Positions 6,498 through 13,709 are shown, counted from the first letter of the stretch. The stretch: DNA of 64,000 bases from DATCBF01 sp964401995 (GCA_964401995.1 CAYOAP010000004.1:62001-126000); one strand, 5' to 3'. Translations and numbers: made by a program. The notes: a model not told the origin generated them from the letters alone.

Positions 6498-8696
6498 ATG
6501 ACCCCCGATTCGAAGACCTCCGCAGTCGCGCCTTCCCTCAACGGAAGTGCAGGTGAGGATCGCGCCCACCTCCTCGTCACCGACGATCGGCCTGAGGTAA
6601 TGGAGATGGTCGAACGCGGCCTCGGAGAGCGCTACGACTGCGAGTTCACCAGCAGCCTCGAGCAGGCTCGCGAGAAGCTCGCTGCCGGAACTTTCCAGGC
6701 CGCGATCTGCGACCTGCAGACGCCACGCGAATCCGGGCTCGTCCAGGTCGAAGAGATCGCCCGGGACTATCCGGAGACGGCGATCGTCCTGATCACTGAC
6801 GTCGACGATCCTCAGGTGACCGAGCGGACCTTCCGGCTCGGCGCCCACGGCTATCTGGTCAAGCCCTTCTGGCCCGGGCAGCTGCTGATCACGATCAAGA
6901 ACGCGCTGCGCCAGCGCGAGCTGGAGCTGGCGCTGAAGGCCGAGAGCTGGGCGATCGAGGGGCGCCTGCGGTTGCTCAGCGACATGGCCCCGGTGCCGAT
7001 CTACATCAAGGATGCCGATCGGCGCTACGTCCTCGCCAACCGGATGGCGCACGAGTTCCTCGGCTTGGAGCTGGGGGAAATGATCGGCCACACCGACAAA
7101 GACTTCATGCCGCCGGAGGCCGAGCGGATCGCCGCCGAGAGCGATCGCAAGGTCCTGGAGGGGGCGACCTTCGAGAAAGTCGAGACGATGCTCGTCGGCG
7201 GCCAGGAGCGAACCTTCCTCAACCTCAAGTTTCCTTTCATCGGCGAAGACGGGAAGACCTCGGGGATCACCGGCGTCTCCACCGACATCACCTCGAAGCG
7301 GCTGGCCGAGGCGCTGCGCGAAGAGCTGACGACTGCGGAGGCCGAGGGAATCAAAGACCTGCGCGCCTCCCGGCAGGAGACCGTCGAGCGCCTTGCCCTG
7401 GCGATCGAGACCCACGACGAGGAAACCGGCCGCCACGTTGCCCGGATGGCCTCGATCACCGCCTATCTCGGCGCCAAGCTCGGGTTCGACGAGGACCGGG
7501 TGCTGCTGCTGCGCGCGGCGGCGCCGATGCACGATGTCGGCAAGATCGCGACACCTGAGGACACCCTTCGCAAGCCAGGCTCGCTGACAACCGCGGAGCG
7601 CATCGTGATGGAGCGCCACACGACCTTTGGCCATCAGATCCTGGCCGACTCCAAGAGCGAGCTGCTGCAGATGGCCGCGACCATCGCCCTGACCCATCAC
7701 GAGCGCTGGGACGGCAACGGCTACCCACGCGGGCTGAAAGGCGAGGCGATCCCGTTCGAAGGCAGGATCGCCGCCGTCGCCGATGTCTTCGATGCCCTGC
7801 TCAGCGACCGCTCTTACCGCCCGGCGATGTCGGTGGAGAAGGCGCTTGAGTTGATGCGCGAGGGCCGCGGAACCCACTTCGACCCGCATGTGGTCGACGT
7901 CCTGCTGGCGAACGTGAAGGAGATCCTTGCTGCCCGGGTGGCGGTCGAGGCGCCTGGCGATCGGAGGCTTGGCGCTCCGTTCCAGAAGCGAGTGCCTAAG
8001 GACGGGGCTGGGGAGCAGGGCGACCTGGGCTCTGTGCTGGATGCCGGCTCTGGGACGCGGCGCGACGAGGCGGCGGAGCGGCGAGATCGCGCCGCCGAGG
8101 GCCGCGACGTCGCGGCCCAGGCTCGCGACGATGACGTCAGCGATAGCGAGCAGCCCGGCGAGCAGAGCGATGCCTCACGAGACCGCCGAGATGCCGCCGA
8201 AGATCGGCGCCAGGCCGCCCGCGACCGCGAATCAGCCAGCCACGAGCTCGCCTACGAAGGGATCGACTCGCTCACCGGCGTGATGCGCCGGCGCGTGGGG
8301 CTGGCGGCGATCCAACGCGAGATGGACCGGGCTGAGCGCACCGGCGAGCTCCTGGTCCTTGCCTTTATCGACACGGTCGGCCTCAAGGCCGTCAACGACA
8401 CCAAGGGCCACGGGGCGGGCGATCGAGTCTTGAAAGACATTGCTGGATGCATCACCGATGACCTCCGCTCCTACGATCTCGTCACCCGGGTCGGCGGCGA
8501 CGAGTTCGTCTGCACGATGTCGGGGCAGACCATCGCCCAGGCAGACCTTCGCTACCAGCAGATCGCGCTGCGCCTCGGCGAGCGGCCCAGCGCAGCCCAG
8601 TTCACGGTCGGGCTCGCCGCGCGCCAGAAAGGCGACTCGATCGACGAGCTGATCGATCGCGCCGACCAGGCGATGATCGGCGCCCGCCGCCGCTGA
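6498..8696 (+). CDS. REC-PAS-HD-GYP-GGDEF cyclic-di-GMP turnover protein
   Basis: 732 residues with four modules. REC (about 22-140) has acidic DD at 29-30, the phospho-acceptor Asp72 (AICDLQTP) and Lys in VKPFWPG. PAS (about 150-275) includes IYIKDADRRYVLANR. HD-GYP (about 295-460) has the HD pair in MHDVGKI and HHERWDGNGYPRG, so a c-di-GMP phosphodiesterase is expected. A charged linker (about 500-580) with repeated RRDxAAExRD units leads to GGDEF (about 590-732), with intact RVGGDEF and an inhibitory RSYD five residues ahead of it, although the second Asp of the DxD pair is replaced (FIDTVGLK). Having both cyclase and HD-GYP domains under one receiver suggests phosphorylation-controlled switching. 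GTG at 6483 is an alternative start. Confidence 0.9.
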   Translation: MTPDSKTSAVAPSLNGSAGEDRAHLLVTDDRPEVMEMVERGLGERYDCEFTSSLEQAREKLAAGTFQAAICDLQTPRESGLVQVEEIARDYPETAIVLITDVDDPQVTERTFRLGAHGYLVKPFWPGQLLITIKNALRQRELELALKAESWAIEGRLRLLSDMAPVPIYIKDADRRYVLANRMAHEFLGLELGEMIGHTDKDFMPPEAERIAAESDRKVLEGATFEKVETMLVGGQERTFLNLKFPFIGEDGKTSGITGVSTDITSKRLAEALREELTTAEAEGIKDLRASRQETVERLALAIETHDEETGRHVARMASITAYLGAKLGFDEDRVLLLRAAAPMHDVGKIATPEDTLRKPGSLTTAERIVMERHTTFGHQILADSKSELLQMAATIALTHHERWDGNGYPRGLKGEAIPFEGRIAAVADVFDALLSDRSYRPAMSVEKALELMREGRGTHFDPHVVDVLLANVKEILAARVAVEAPGDRRLGAPFQKRVPKDGAGEQGDLGSVLDAGSGTRRDEAAERRDRAAEGRDVAAQARDDDVSDSEQPGEQSDASRDRRDAAEDRRQAARDRESASHELAYEGIDSLTGVMRRRVGLAAIQREMDRAERTGELLVLAFIDTVGLKAVNDTKGHGAGDRVLKDIAGCITDDLRSYDLVTRVGGDEFVCTMSGQTIAQADLRYQQIALRLGERPSAAQFTVGLAARQKGDSIDELIDRADQAMIGARRR

Positions 8697-8733
8697 AGCT
8701 CTGTGCCAGATGCGTCCCACGCGACGCGGAGGG

Positions 8734-9078
8734 TCAAGTTTGCTCCCGGTGGACGGCTGTAACGGCCACCAATGATCGGGTCTGCGTCGCGTCCTCCCTC
8801 AGGGGCAGGGCGATTGCATCGCCGATCACGATATAGCCGACGGCGTGCTTGTGGTCGGCGTCCAGCCAGGCCGGGGTAGTAGTCGTGAAGACGCCCTCGC
8901 TCATGATCCGCGCGTAGAGTTCATTACGCGCCTCGCCGTAGCCCAGGCTCGGACGGCATCGGTCCCGATAGCTGGTGACACAGGCACCGCTAAAACGGAT
9001 CAGGTTGATCAGATCCTGTACTCCAGCAAAGATATTGCCCAACTCTGAATTGTCCATGGCAGGAGGCTCGCTAGTCAA
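8734..9078 (-). CDS. Hypothetical protein coupled to a winged-helix regulator
   Basis: 114 residues with no recognised domain. Short charged and aromatic segments, a pair of cysteines (GACVTSYRDRC) and a C-terminal strand-rich half (AVGYIVIGDAIALPL) are all that can be seen. The frame starts at TTG 9078, inside the last codons of the upstream regulator gene (stop at 9071), which suggests translational coupling; an ATG at 9057 has no ribosome binding site. It is probably co-transcribed with the regulator and may be its effector or sensor partner. That is inference from position only. Confidence 0.5.
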   Translation of the reverse strand: MTSEPPAMDNSELGNIFAGVQDLINLIRFSGACVTSYRDRCRPSLGYGEARNELYARIMSEGVFTTTTPAWLDADHKHAVGYIVIGDAIALPLREDATQTRSLVAVTAVHREQT

Positions 9079-9412
9079 CGACCTTGGTTGCTCGGAGGGC
9101 GTTTGTCACCCATCTGTTGTCGGCCAGCTCATCGCTTCGCCGGTAAAGGTGCTCAGTCGAGCCTCGTACTTTTCGGGTCCCAGCCAATGTCACCGCACAA
9201 TTCGCCGCTAGGACTCTGAAGTGATAGGAGACGTTGCCAAGGGGGCGTTCCAATTTCTCGGAGACTTCAGCTGGGCTGATGACGGCTCCCTTGCCACGTC
9301 GAAGCATGAGCCTGAGAATGTTGCGGCGCAACTCGTGGTTTAGAGCGAACACGAGTTGCGGGGATGCTTCTGCGGCCAGCCTCTTCTTCTCGTTCTCGTC
9401 TTTGACATTCAT
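9071..9412 (-). CDS. ArsR-like winged-helix transcriptional regulator (short form)
   Basis: 113 residues. The core ALNHELRRNILRLMLRR ... ISPAEVSEKLERPLGNVSYHFRVLAANCAVTLAGTRKVRG...EHLYRR is the HTH_20/ArsR winged helix, with recognition helix NVSYHFRVL and a wing that ends in a GSTEHLY motif. The start at 9412 is set by AGAGGAA before ATG; an upstream in-frame ATG has no such site. Three other genes here (9884, 10606 and 39926, all minus strand) share the same core and the RGATExxYRA wing, so this is a locally expanded family. This one lacks the C-terminal 100 residues of the others. No metal-binding cysteines are seen. Confidence 0.8.
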   Translation of the reverse strand: MNVKDENEKKRLAAEASPQLVFALNHELRRNILRLMLRRGKGAVISPAEVSEKLERPLGNVSYHFRVLAANCAVTLAGTRKVRGSTEHLYRRSDELADNRWVTNALRATKVVD

Positions 9413-9636
9413 CGATTCCTCTCTTTTTGGGGGATGGAGGGATCGAGTCGGCACCTTGCAGTCGGCAGCGAAGACGCCAAGGACGCGCGAGTGTCACTCG
9501 GCGTACATGATTAGAGCAGCACGGACATTGCCATTCTCCCCCTCTAATAGTCAGGAAGTATAGATCGAAATGCAGTTAAAAATCTCCCGCCAATGTCCTG
9601 TAGTCCAATAGCGTCAGGCGGGAAAGACTGATTGCC

Positions 9637-9891
9637 GTGAACGCGGCCGAGCGCTTCGGTGCGAATCTCTCCCACTTCCGGACGAAGTCCGGGTTGACGC
9701 AGGAAGAGCTCGGGCACCTGAGTTCGATTCATCGCACCCAGATCGGGATGCTCGAGAGCGGGCAGCGGCAGCCGCGGCTGGAAACCATCGTCAAGATCGC
9801 CGGCGCCCTGGGCGTCGACCCCTGCGAGTTGATCAAAGGCATCCGCTGGGTGCCGCCATCGACCAAGCCTGGAGAAATCGAAGTCAGCTGA
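9637..9891 (+). CDS. XRE-family helix-turn-helix regulator
   Basis: An 84-residue Cro/C1-type DNA-binding protein consisting of little more than the HTH domain: FGANLSHFRTKSGLTQEELGHLSSIHRTQIGMLESGQRQPRLETIVKIAGALGV. It starts with GTG, with GGGAAAG about 12 nt ahead. The gene runs towards the regulator on the other strand and overlaps its 3' end by 8 bp, so transcription of each may affect the other. Small XRE proteins of this sort often repress themselves and their neighbours. No operator was recognised. Confidence 0.85.
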   Translation: MNAAERFGANLSHFRTKSGLTQEELGHLSSIHRTQIGMLESGQRQPRLETIVKIAGALGVDPCELIKGIRWVPPSTKPGEIEVS

Positions 9892-10441
9892 GAGTCCCTG
9901 GGGACTCAAAGCTCGCGACCACGATCGTCGTGCGGATGCCCGGCTTGCCCGTACTGGAAAGGCGTTTGCTGCTGCGGGTGCGGGCCTTGGCGATGTCTGT
10001 CAAGGCCCGATCCATGATCGCGGCGACGTCCTTCCACCCTTCAGCGTCGAGGACCGCCGGCAGGCAGACGAGATGGCTGTCGTCACGCGCATCGAGCGTG
10101 CCGGCGTTGAGCGCCGCCACTCCCCTGTCAAAGATCATCTGCAGAATTGGGGCGGAAACGTGATCCCGGATCGAGGAGGGAAGCTCCCTCCTGGTCAGCG
10201 CCGAGAGTGGAACCACCTTGACGGCTTTGAAGATCTTTTCGGTTGCCCCTCTCTTCTGGACCACCTTGACCAGCCGGATCAAGCCTAGTTCGTCAAGCCT
10301 GCGGAAGTGGTAGGCGACAGAGCTCAAGCGCTCGTCCAGCTCGGCGGATAGCTGTTTCGCGCTTGCCGGACGTTCGCCCAAGAGGGCGAAGATCTGGCGG
10401 CGCAGAGGATGAGCCAGCGCTTTGGCCAGGTTGTTGTTCAT
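9884..10441 (-). CDS. ArsR-like winged-helix regulator with C-terminal domain
   Basis: 185 residues, starting at ATG 10441 (MNNNLAKALAHP) behind AAGGAAG. Residues 1-85 form the winged helix (LAHPLRRQIFALLGE ... SSVAYHFRRLDELGLIRLVKVVQKRGATEKIFKAV). The remaining 100 residues form a helical domain with the conserved pattern LNAGTLDARDDSHL...LDAEGWKDV, shared with 10606-11220 and 39926-40465 (GTFDARKDRHLSWVPMEVDAQGW, GTLSERHDSHLSRTQLALDEAGW). That common C-terminal domain probably senses a ligand or drives dimerisation. The ligand is unknown. Confidence 0.8.
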   Translation of the reverse strand: MNNNLAKALAHPLRRQIFALLGERPASAKQLSAELDERLSSVAYHFRRLDELGLIRLVKVVQKRGATEKIFKAVKVVPLSALTRRELPSSIRDHVSAPILQMIFDRGVAALNAGTLDARDDSHLVCLPAVLDAEGWKDVAAIMDRALTDIAKARTRSSKRLSSTGKPGIRTTIVVASFESPGTLS

Positions 10442-10605
10442 CCGGACTTCCTTGAAATCGCCATCGCAGACCACCAATCTGTCGTTTCAGAGTAGTGGCG
10501 ATTCTTCAGAGCATTGAGCCTGCTGTCGACCCTAGTTCTTGAGCAAGGCTTAGAAAAAGGTCAGCGATCGCCCGTTGGTAGACGATTGCGACGCAAGTGC
10601 TCGGG

Positions 10606-11220
10606 TCAAAAGACGCCGTGACGCTCGGGATCGACAAAGCCGAAGCCGGGTGGCGTCTCGAATCCGACGGTCGCTCCTACCACCCGTTGGCCGGACTCTC
10701 CGGTCTCGAGGAGACGTTCGGTGCTCTCGGCCTTGATCCGCATCATTTCGTGAAGGAGTTCCAGCTGTTTGCTGACGAGCTCGCGCCAGCCCTGCGCATC
10801 GACCTCCATCGGGACCCAGCTCAGGTGCCGGTCCTTTCGCGCGTCGAAGGTGCCCTCCTGGCAGGCTCTTACCACTTCTCCAATCACGCCCTGCAGGGCC
10901 ATGGTCGATACATCCTCGCGACTCTTTTTGGGGAGTTCGGCCCAGTCCCGGTCTTCGAAATGGGGTGGCACGGTTGCCCGATAGAAATGCTCGGTTGCGC
11001 CCCGCACGGGCCTACTGCTGATTTCCTCAATACATCCGAAGTCCTTAAGGACTCTGACGTGGTAGGCGATCGTGCCCAGGCTGGCTTTGAGTTCCTTTGC
11101 CACTTCGTTGGGGCTGGCGATCCGGTAATAAAAGATCCGCAGAACTTCGAGACGGATCGGATGTGCTACGGCCTGAACGAGCCGCTGGCCCTTATCGATG
11201 CTTTTGGCTTTCACGGGCAA
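10606..11220 (-). CDS. ArsR-like winged-helix regulator with C-terminal domain
   Basis: 204 residues, starting at TTG 11220 with AGGAGG 5 nt upstream. The winged helix covers about residues 10-85 (VAHPIRLEVLRIF ... GTIAYHVRVLKDFGCIEE...RGATEHFYRA), followed by the helical domain described for its paralogue at 9884. It is divergently placed to the micropeptide region that begins at about 11.3 kb, so it is the natural candidate for controlling that region. Its own promoter must share the 11221-11340 interval. Binding is inferred from arrangement only. Confidence 0.8.
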   Translation of the reverse strand: MPVKAKSIDKGQRLVQAVAHPIRLEVLRIFYYRIASPNEVAKELKASLGTIAYHVRVLKDFGCIEEISSRPVRGATEHFYRATVPPHFEDRDWAELPKKSREDVSTMALQGVIGEVVRACQEGTFDARKDRHLSWVPMEVDAQGWRELVSKQLELLHEMMRIKAESTERLLETGESGQRVVGATVGFETPPGFGFVDPERHGVF

Positions 11221-11317
11221 GCTTTCCTCCTATCGCAAAAACAGTTGAGTACTCATCCTATGCAATTCACTGCAGGATTTGTGGTCAAATAGCAGGGCTT
11301 TTTGTGAGCGATCAGCT

Positions 11318-11323
11318 TATGAT
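11318..11323 (+). promoter_or_regulatory. -10 box TATGAT before the micropeptide region
   Basis: TATGAT matches the -10 consensus at five of six positions and is followed about 20 nt later by a strong ribosome binding site. No good -35 hexamer is visible 17 nt upstream, so an activator may be needed. Confidence 0.45.
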
Positions 11324-11341
11324 GGAACGTCCTTCATTAAT

Positions 11342-11366
11342 AAGGAGGTCTTTAGCAATGTCCTAA
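11342..11366 (+). promoter_or_regulatory. Strong Shine-Dalgarno with a two-codon ORF (ATG TCC TAA)
   Basis: AAGGAGGT at 11342-11349 is a near-complete anti-Shine-Dalgarno match, spaced 8 nt from an ATG at 11358, yet the frame is only Met-Ser-stop. Such minimal frames can hold or stall ribosomes and so control what follows. It lies 30 nt before the first micropeptide gene. Confidence 0.5.
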
Positions 11367-11380
11367 AAACGCCCTCGCGG

Positions 11381-11516
11381 AAAGGGGGTGAATTCATGGT
11401 CATTGCAAAGGTCCAGCCGGTCATGCCTGCTCTCGTCACCAAGCACGCTTGAGCAGGGGTCGATCTCCAAACCGCCTTCGGGGGGGAGGGGGTCGGCATC
11501 TTTCTCCGGAGACCCT
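11381..11516 (+). repeat. Diverged direct repeat, copy A (micropeptide gene plus hairpin)
   Basis: This stretch and 11799-11928 share the ribosome binding site, the 18-codon frame, GAGCAGGGG after its stop, a GATCTCC...GTCGGCATCT-type hairpin region and a CTCCGG/CTCCCGG tail. The offset is 418 bp. The coding parts are almost identical; the region after the stop is more diverged. Confidence 0.8.
11396..11452 (+). CDS. Micropeptide A, 18 residues (MVIAKVQPVMPALVTKHA)
   Basis: The frame begins at an ATG 4 nt after AAAGGGGGTGA, which pairs with the 16S 3' end over at least ten bases, so translation is very likely. The product, MVIAKVQPVMPALVTKHA, has a hydrophobic start, a central QPVMP turn and a basic KHA end. 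A second copy at 11814 differs only by Ala4 to Ser, Val14 to Ile and Thr15 to Ser, all conservative, which argues that the peptide itself is under selection. There is no known family I can match. A signalling peptide, a modified-peptide precursor or a regulatory leader peptide are all possible. It is too short for normal gene finders. Confidence 0.6.
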   Translation: MVIAKVQPVMPALVTKHA

Positions 11517-11599
11517 GAAGTTCAAGGTAAGATCTTAGATTCTTAATTAGTCAAAAATAAAACTTGGAGCGATCGAGCTTGCGAAGGGGCGAGCCAACG

Positions 11600-11698
11600 A
11601 TGCAGATCATCAAAACGGAGTCAGGTCATTCCGCATGTTTCGGTGACCAAGCCAGCTTGAGAAAGAGCCGTGACCCGCGTCTGACGACTTCCAACTGA
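11600..11698 (+). CDS. Possible micro-ORF, 32 residues
   Basis: An ATG at 11600, about 10 nt after GAAGGGGC, opens a 32-codon frame that begins MQIIKTESGHSACFGDQ and continues with a basic, Ser/Arg-rich end. The first residues resemble those of the micro-ORF at 11724 (MKISKAE), and both contain a Ser-x-Arg-Lys stretch. It lies between the two micropeptide copies. The ribosome binding site is weaker than for its neighbours, so this could be chance. Confidence 0.35.
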   Translation: MQIIKTESGHSACFGDQASLRKSRDPRLTTSN

Positions 11699-11723
11699 GC
11701 GCAGGGGAGGTGAGCGAAATAAG

Positions 11724-11783
11724 TTGAAGATCAGCAAGGCCGAGCGCCTCTTCTCGCTGGACTCGGTGAGAAAGGGCGCCTGA
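11724..11783 (+). CDS. Possible micro-ORF, 19 residues (TTG start)
   Basis: GGGGAGGTGA at 11704-11713 is a strong ribosome binding site, followed after 10 nt by TTG and a 19-codon frame, MKISKAERLFSLDSVRKGA. The sequence is amphipathic and basic. It lies 30 bp before the second micropeptide copy, with a CTGATC...GATCAG inverted repeat in between. The good binding site supports translation; the non-ATG start and short length keep confidence modest. Confidence 0.45.
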   Translation: MKISKAERLFSLDSVRKGA

Positions 11784-11813
11784 TCAGCTGCAGATCAGAA
11801 AGGGGGTGAATCA

Positions 11814-11870
11814 ATGGTCATTTCAAAGGTCCAGCCGGTCATGCCTGCTCTCATCTCAAAGCACGCTTGA
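11814..11870 (+). CDS. Micropeptide B, 18 residues (MVISKVQPVMPALISKHA)
   Basis: The frame starts 4 nt after AAAGGGGGTGA, which itself sits in AGAAAGGGGGTGAATC, close to a full 16S anti-Shine-Dalgarno match. The product is MVISKVQPVMPALISKHA, a paralogue of micropeptide A with three conservative changes. The central block VQPVMPAL and the KHA end are identical in amino acids and in codons. A hairpin follows the stop by 7 nt. Function is unknown; see the copy at 11396 for possibilities. Confidence 0.6.
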   Translation: MVISKVQPVMPALISKHA

Positions 11871-11877
11871 GCAGGGG

Positions 11878-11916
11878 GCCGATCTCCGTGCCGCCGTTCG
11901 GGAGGAGGAGATCGGC
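11878..11916 (+). promoter_or_regulatory. Hairpin after micropeptide B
   Basis: GCCGATCTCC (11878-11887) and GGAGATCGGC (11907-11916) form a perfect 10-bp stem with a 19-nt loop. No T-run follows. It may end or stabilise the micropeptide transcript, or, lying just before the -10 box at 11926, serve as an operator for the next gene. Confidence 0.5.
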
Positions 11917-11925
11917 ATCTCCCGG

Positions 11926-11931
11926 TAGGTT
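11926..11931 (+). promoter_or_regulatory. -10 hexamer TAGGTT, probable leaderless promoter
   Basis: TAGGTT ends 8 nt before the ATG at 11940 and no Shine-Dalgarno site is present between them. Confidence 0.45.
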
Positions 11932-11939
11932 TCCGGTCG

Positions 11940-12248
11940 ATGGCGACCTTTGCGATAGGAACCCGCTACGAGCGCCCTCCTGAGGCGCCGCCCTCGTGGT
12001 TCCACGACGTGCTGGAGCAGCTTCGCGAGGAGCGGGAGGGGGACATCCCGGTCAGGCTTGAGGCGACCACCGGCCACCGCGTCGATGGCCTGCTTATAGA
12101 GAGGGATCCGGCGATCGCCCCGGGGCCGCACGGCAAAGTCAGCCTCAACTCCCACGGCGAGGATCTGGTGATCGGCTCGGAGATGCTGGCGGCGTTCACC
12201 CTGCTGCCGGGCAAGACCGCCGAGCGCGAAGACGGCGCGGAGAGCTAG
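11940..12248 (+). CDS. Hypothetical protein, 102 residues
   Basis: A soluble protein without signal peptide or membrane segment. Visible parts are an N-terminal strand (MATFAIGTRYERP), an acidic helix (FHDVLEQLREEREGD), a strand-rich middle (PVRLEATTGHRVDGLLIERD) and a KVSLNSHGEDLVIGSEMLAAFTLLP end. I do not recognise the family. It directly follows the micropeptide repeats but seems to have its own leaderless promoter. Its 3' end overlaps the end of the convergent DUF385 gene by 4 bp. Confidence 0.6.
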   Translation: MATFAIGTRYERPPEAPPSWFHDVLEQLREEREGDIPVRLEATTGHRVDGLLIERDPAIAPGPHGKVSLNSHGEDLVIGSEMLAAFTLLPGKTAEREDGAES

Positions 12249-12649
12249 GCGCGCTCGAGGACGACGATCGGGATCTCCCGCGTCGTGTTGCGCTGGTAAG
12301 CGTCGTAGTCAGGCCACTCAGAGGCCATCGTCTTCCACATCTCCGGCTTCTCATCGGCGTCGGCGGTGCGGGCTCGGGCCTTGAACTTGTCGCCCTTGAC
12401 CTGAACCTCGACCTCGGGCTGCTCGGAGAGGTTGAGATACCAGGCGGGCGGCTCGTCAGCGCCGCCTTTGGAGGCGACGATCGTGTAGGCGTCGCCGTGC
12501 GGGGCGTAGATCAGCGGGGTGGTGCGCGGCTCGCCTGACTTGCGCCCGGTCGTCGTCAACAGCAGCGTCTGGGTGCCCTGCCAGTCGTGGCCCTCCTCGC
12601 CGTCGGTTGCCCGGTAGCGATCGACGTGTTCCTGACCGAAAAGCGGCAT
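12245..12649 (-). CDS. F420-dependent nitroreductase-family protein (DUF385/Ddn-like)
   Basis: 134 residues, the size of the deazaflavin-dependent nitroreductase family typified by mycobacterial Ddn. Signature segments are TLLLTTTGRKSGEPRTTPLIY (binding of the F420 phosphate), a DAYTIVASKGGADEPPAWYLNL stretch and VEVQVKGDKFKARART. These split-barrel proteins use or bind F420 and reduce quinones or nitro compounds; the substrate here is unknown. A TAGGAT hexamer lies 6 nt before the ATG and there is no ribosome binding site, so it is likely leaderless. Confidence 0.85.
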   Translation of the reverse strand: MPLFGQEHVDRYRATDGEEGHDWQGTQTLLLTTTGRKSGEPRTTPLIYAPHGDAYTIVASKGGADEPPAWYLNLSEQPEVEVQVKGDKFKARARTADADEKPEMWKTMASEWPDYDAYQRNTTREIPIVVLERA

Positions 12650-12655
12650 GCCCGG

Positions 12656-12661
12656 ATCCTA
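12656..12661 (-). promoter_or_regulatory. -10 hexamer TAGGAT, probable leaderless promoter
   Basis: On the minus strand TAGGAT is followed by six bases and then the ATG at 12649. Confidence 0.5.
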
Positions 12662-12697
12662 GCCAAGTGGGTTGCCCGGCCAGCAACCCGGAGGGCA

Positions 12698-12743
12698 CGC
12701 TTCCGACATTGACCCCACCCCAGTGTGGTGAATGTCGGAAGCG
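12698..12743. terminator. 13-bp perfect inverted repeat between two minus-strand genes
   Basis: CGCTTCCGACATT (12698-12710) and AATGTCGGAAGCG (12731-12743) form a 13-bp perfect stem around a 20-nt loop that can itself fold (CACC/GGTG). It starts 3 bp past the stop of the dehydrogenase gene. No T-run follows on either strand, so it would be a factor-dependent or stabilising 3' structure. Confidence 0.55.
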
Positions 12744-12746
12744 CCA

Positions 12747-13709
12747 CTAGGCGACCCGGTGCTCCGGCGCCCGGCCGTCGAGCACCGCGAGCACGGCATC
12801 GGCGACAAGGCGCGCCATCCCGTCGCGGGCGGCGACGGTGGCCGAGCCGACGTGGGGGAGGAGGACGCAGTTGGGGGCGTCGAGCAGCTCGGCCGGCACC
12901 TCGGGCTCGTGCTCGTAGACGTCAAGCCCGGCGGCGCCGATGTTGCCCTGGCGCAGGGCGGTGGCGAGGGCGGCGGAATCGACCAGCGAGCCGCGGGCGG
13001 TGTTGACGAGGATCGAGCCGCGCCGCATCCTGGCCAGCTGCGGCGCGCCGATCAGGCCGGCGGTCTCTGGGCTTGCCGCCGCGTGCAGGCTGATCACATC
13101 CGAGTCGGAGAGCAGCTGGTCGAGGTCGACCCGGGCAGCTCCGAGCTCGCGCTCGGCATCGGGCTTTGCGTTGCGGCTGCTGTAGAGCAGGGTCCCGGCC
13201 AACGGCCGGATCAGCTCGGCGTAGCGCCTGCCGATCCGGCCCATGCCGATGGTGCCGAAGGTTGCGCCGCTGAGCTCGGCGCCGAGGTGGCCGGTGGGGT
13301 CGAGGCCGGTCCACTCGCCGTTGCGCAGCCGCGCCTCGGCGGCGCCGGTGGCGCGGGCGGCGGCGAGGGTCAGGGCCAGCGCCAGCTCGGCGGTCGCATC
13401 GGTGAGGACGTCGGGAGTGTTGGTCGCGAGCACGCCGCGCTCGCGGCAGGCGTCGAGGTCGATGTTGTCGTAGCCGACGGCGAAGTTGGCGACCAGCCGC
13501 ATCTGCGGGCCGGCGGCGTCGAGCAGCTCAGGGCCGACGGCGACGGTCGGGTCGGCGACGATCGCCGCCACGCCCTGCGCCAGCTCGCGCAGCAGCTCGG
13601 GCGTCGCGTCCAGGCCGCCTTCGCGCAGCTCGCAGCGCTCGGCGATGCGAGCCCGCCCCGACTTGGGGATGCGGCGGGCAATCAGCACCGTTGGCTTCGG
13701 GTCGGGCAC
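12747..13709 (-). CDS. D-isomer-specific 2-hydroxyacid dehydrogenase (glyoxylate/hydroxypyruvate reductase type)
   Basis: 320 residues, full length for the family. The Rossmann motif GTIGMGRIGRRYAEL binds NAD(P). The catalytic set is visible as Arg in VNTARGSLVD, Glu in DVYEHEPEVP and His in LLPHVGSAT. The N-terminal catalytic part contains VANFAVGYDNIDLDACRERG. The sequence type is closest to glyoxylate/hydroxypyruvate reductases, but substrate cannot be fixed by reading. GTG start at 13709; CACAAT 7 nt upstream suggests a leaderless message. Confidence 0.9.
   Translation of the reverse strand: MPDPKPTVLIARRIPKSGRARIAERCELREGGLDATPELLRELAQGVAAIVADPTVAVGPELLDAAGPQMRLVANFAVGYDNIDLDACRERGVLATNTPDVLTDATAELALALTLAAARATGAAEARLRNGEWTGLDPTGHLGAELSGATFGTIGMGRIGRRYAELIRPLAGTLLYSSRNAKPDAERELGAARVDLDQLLSDSDVISLHAAASPETAGLIGAPQLARMRRGSILVNTARGSLVDSAALATALRQGNIGAAGLDVYEHEPEVPAELLDAPNCVLLPHVGSATVAARDGMARLVADAVLAVLDGRAPEHRVA

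Larger units (their letters stand above)
11799..11928 (+). repeat. Diverged direct repeat, copy B (micropeptide gene plus hairpin)
   Basis: Second copy of the repeat unit described at 11381-11516. Its ribosome binding site and frame are nearly unchanged, and its hairpin is better formed than that of copy A. Confidence 0.8.

Noticed and set aside
3950..6580. An 876-codon minus-strand frame opposite the glycosyltransferase-like gene
   Set aside because: Its sequence is Arg/Asp/Gly/Gln low-complexity of the kind made by antisense reading of membrane-protein genes, and it spans clear genes and intergenic DNA.
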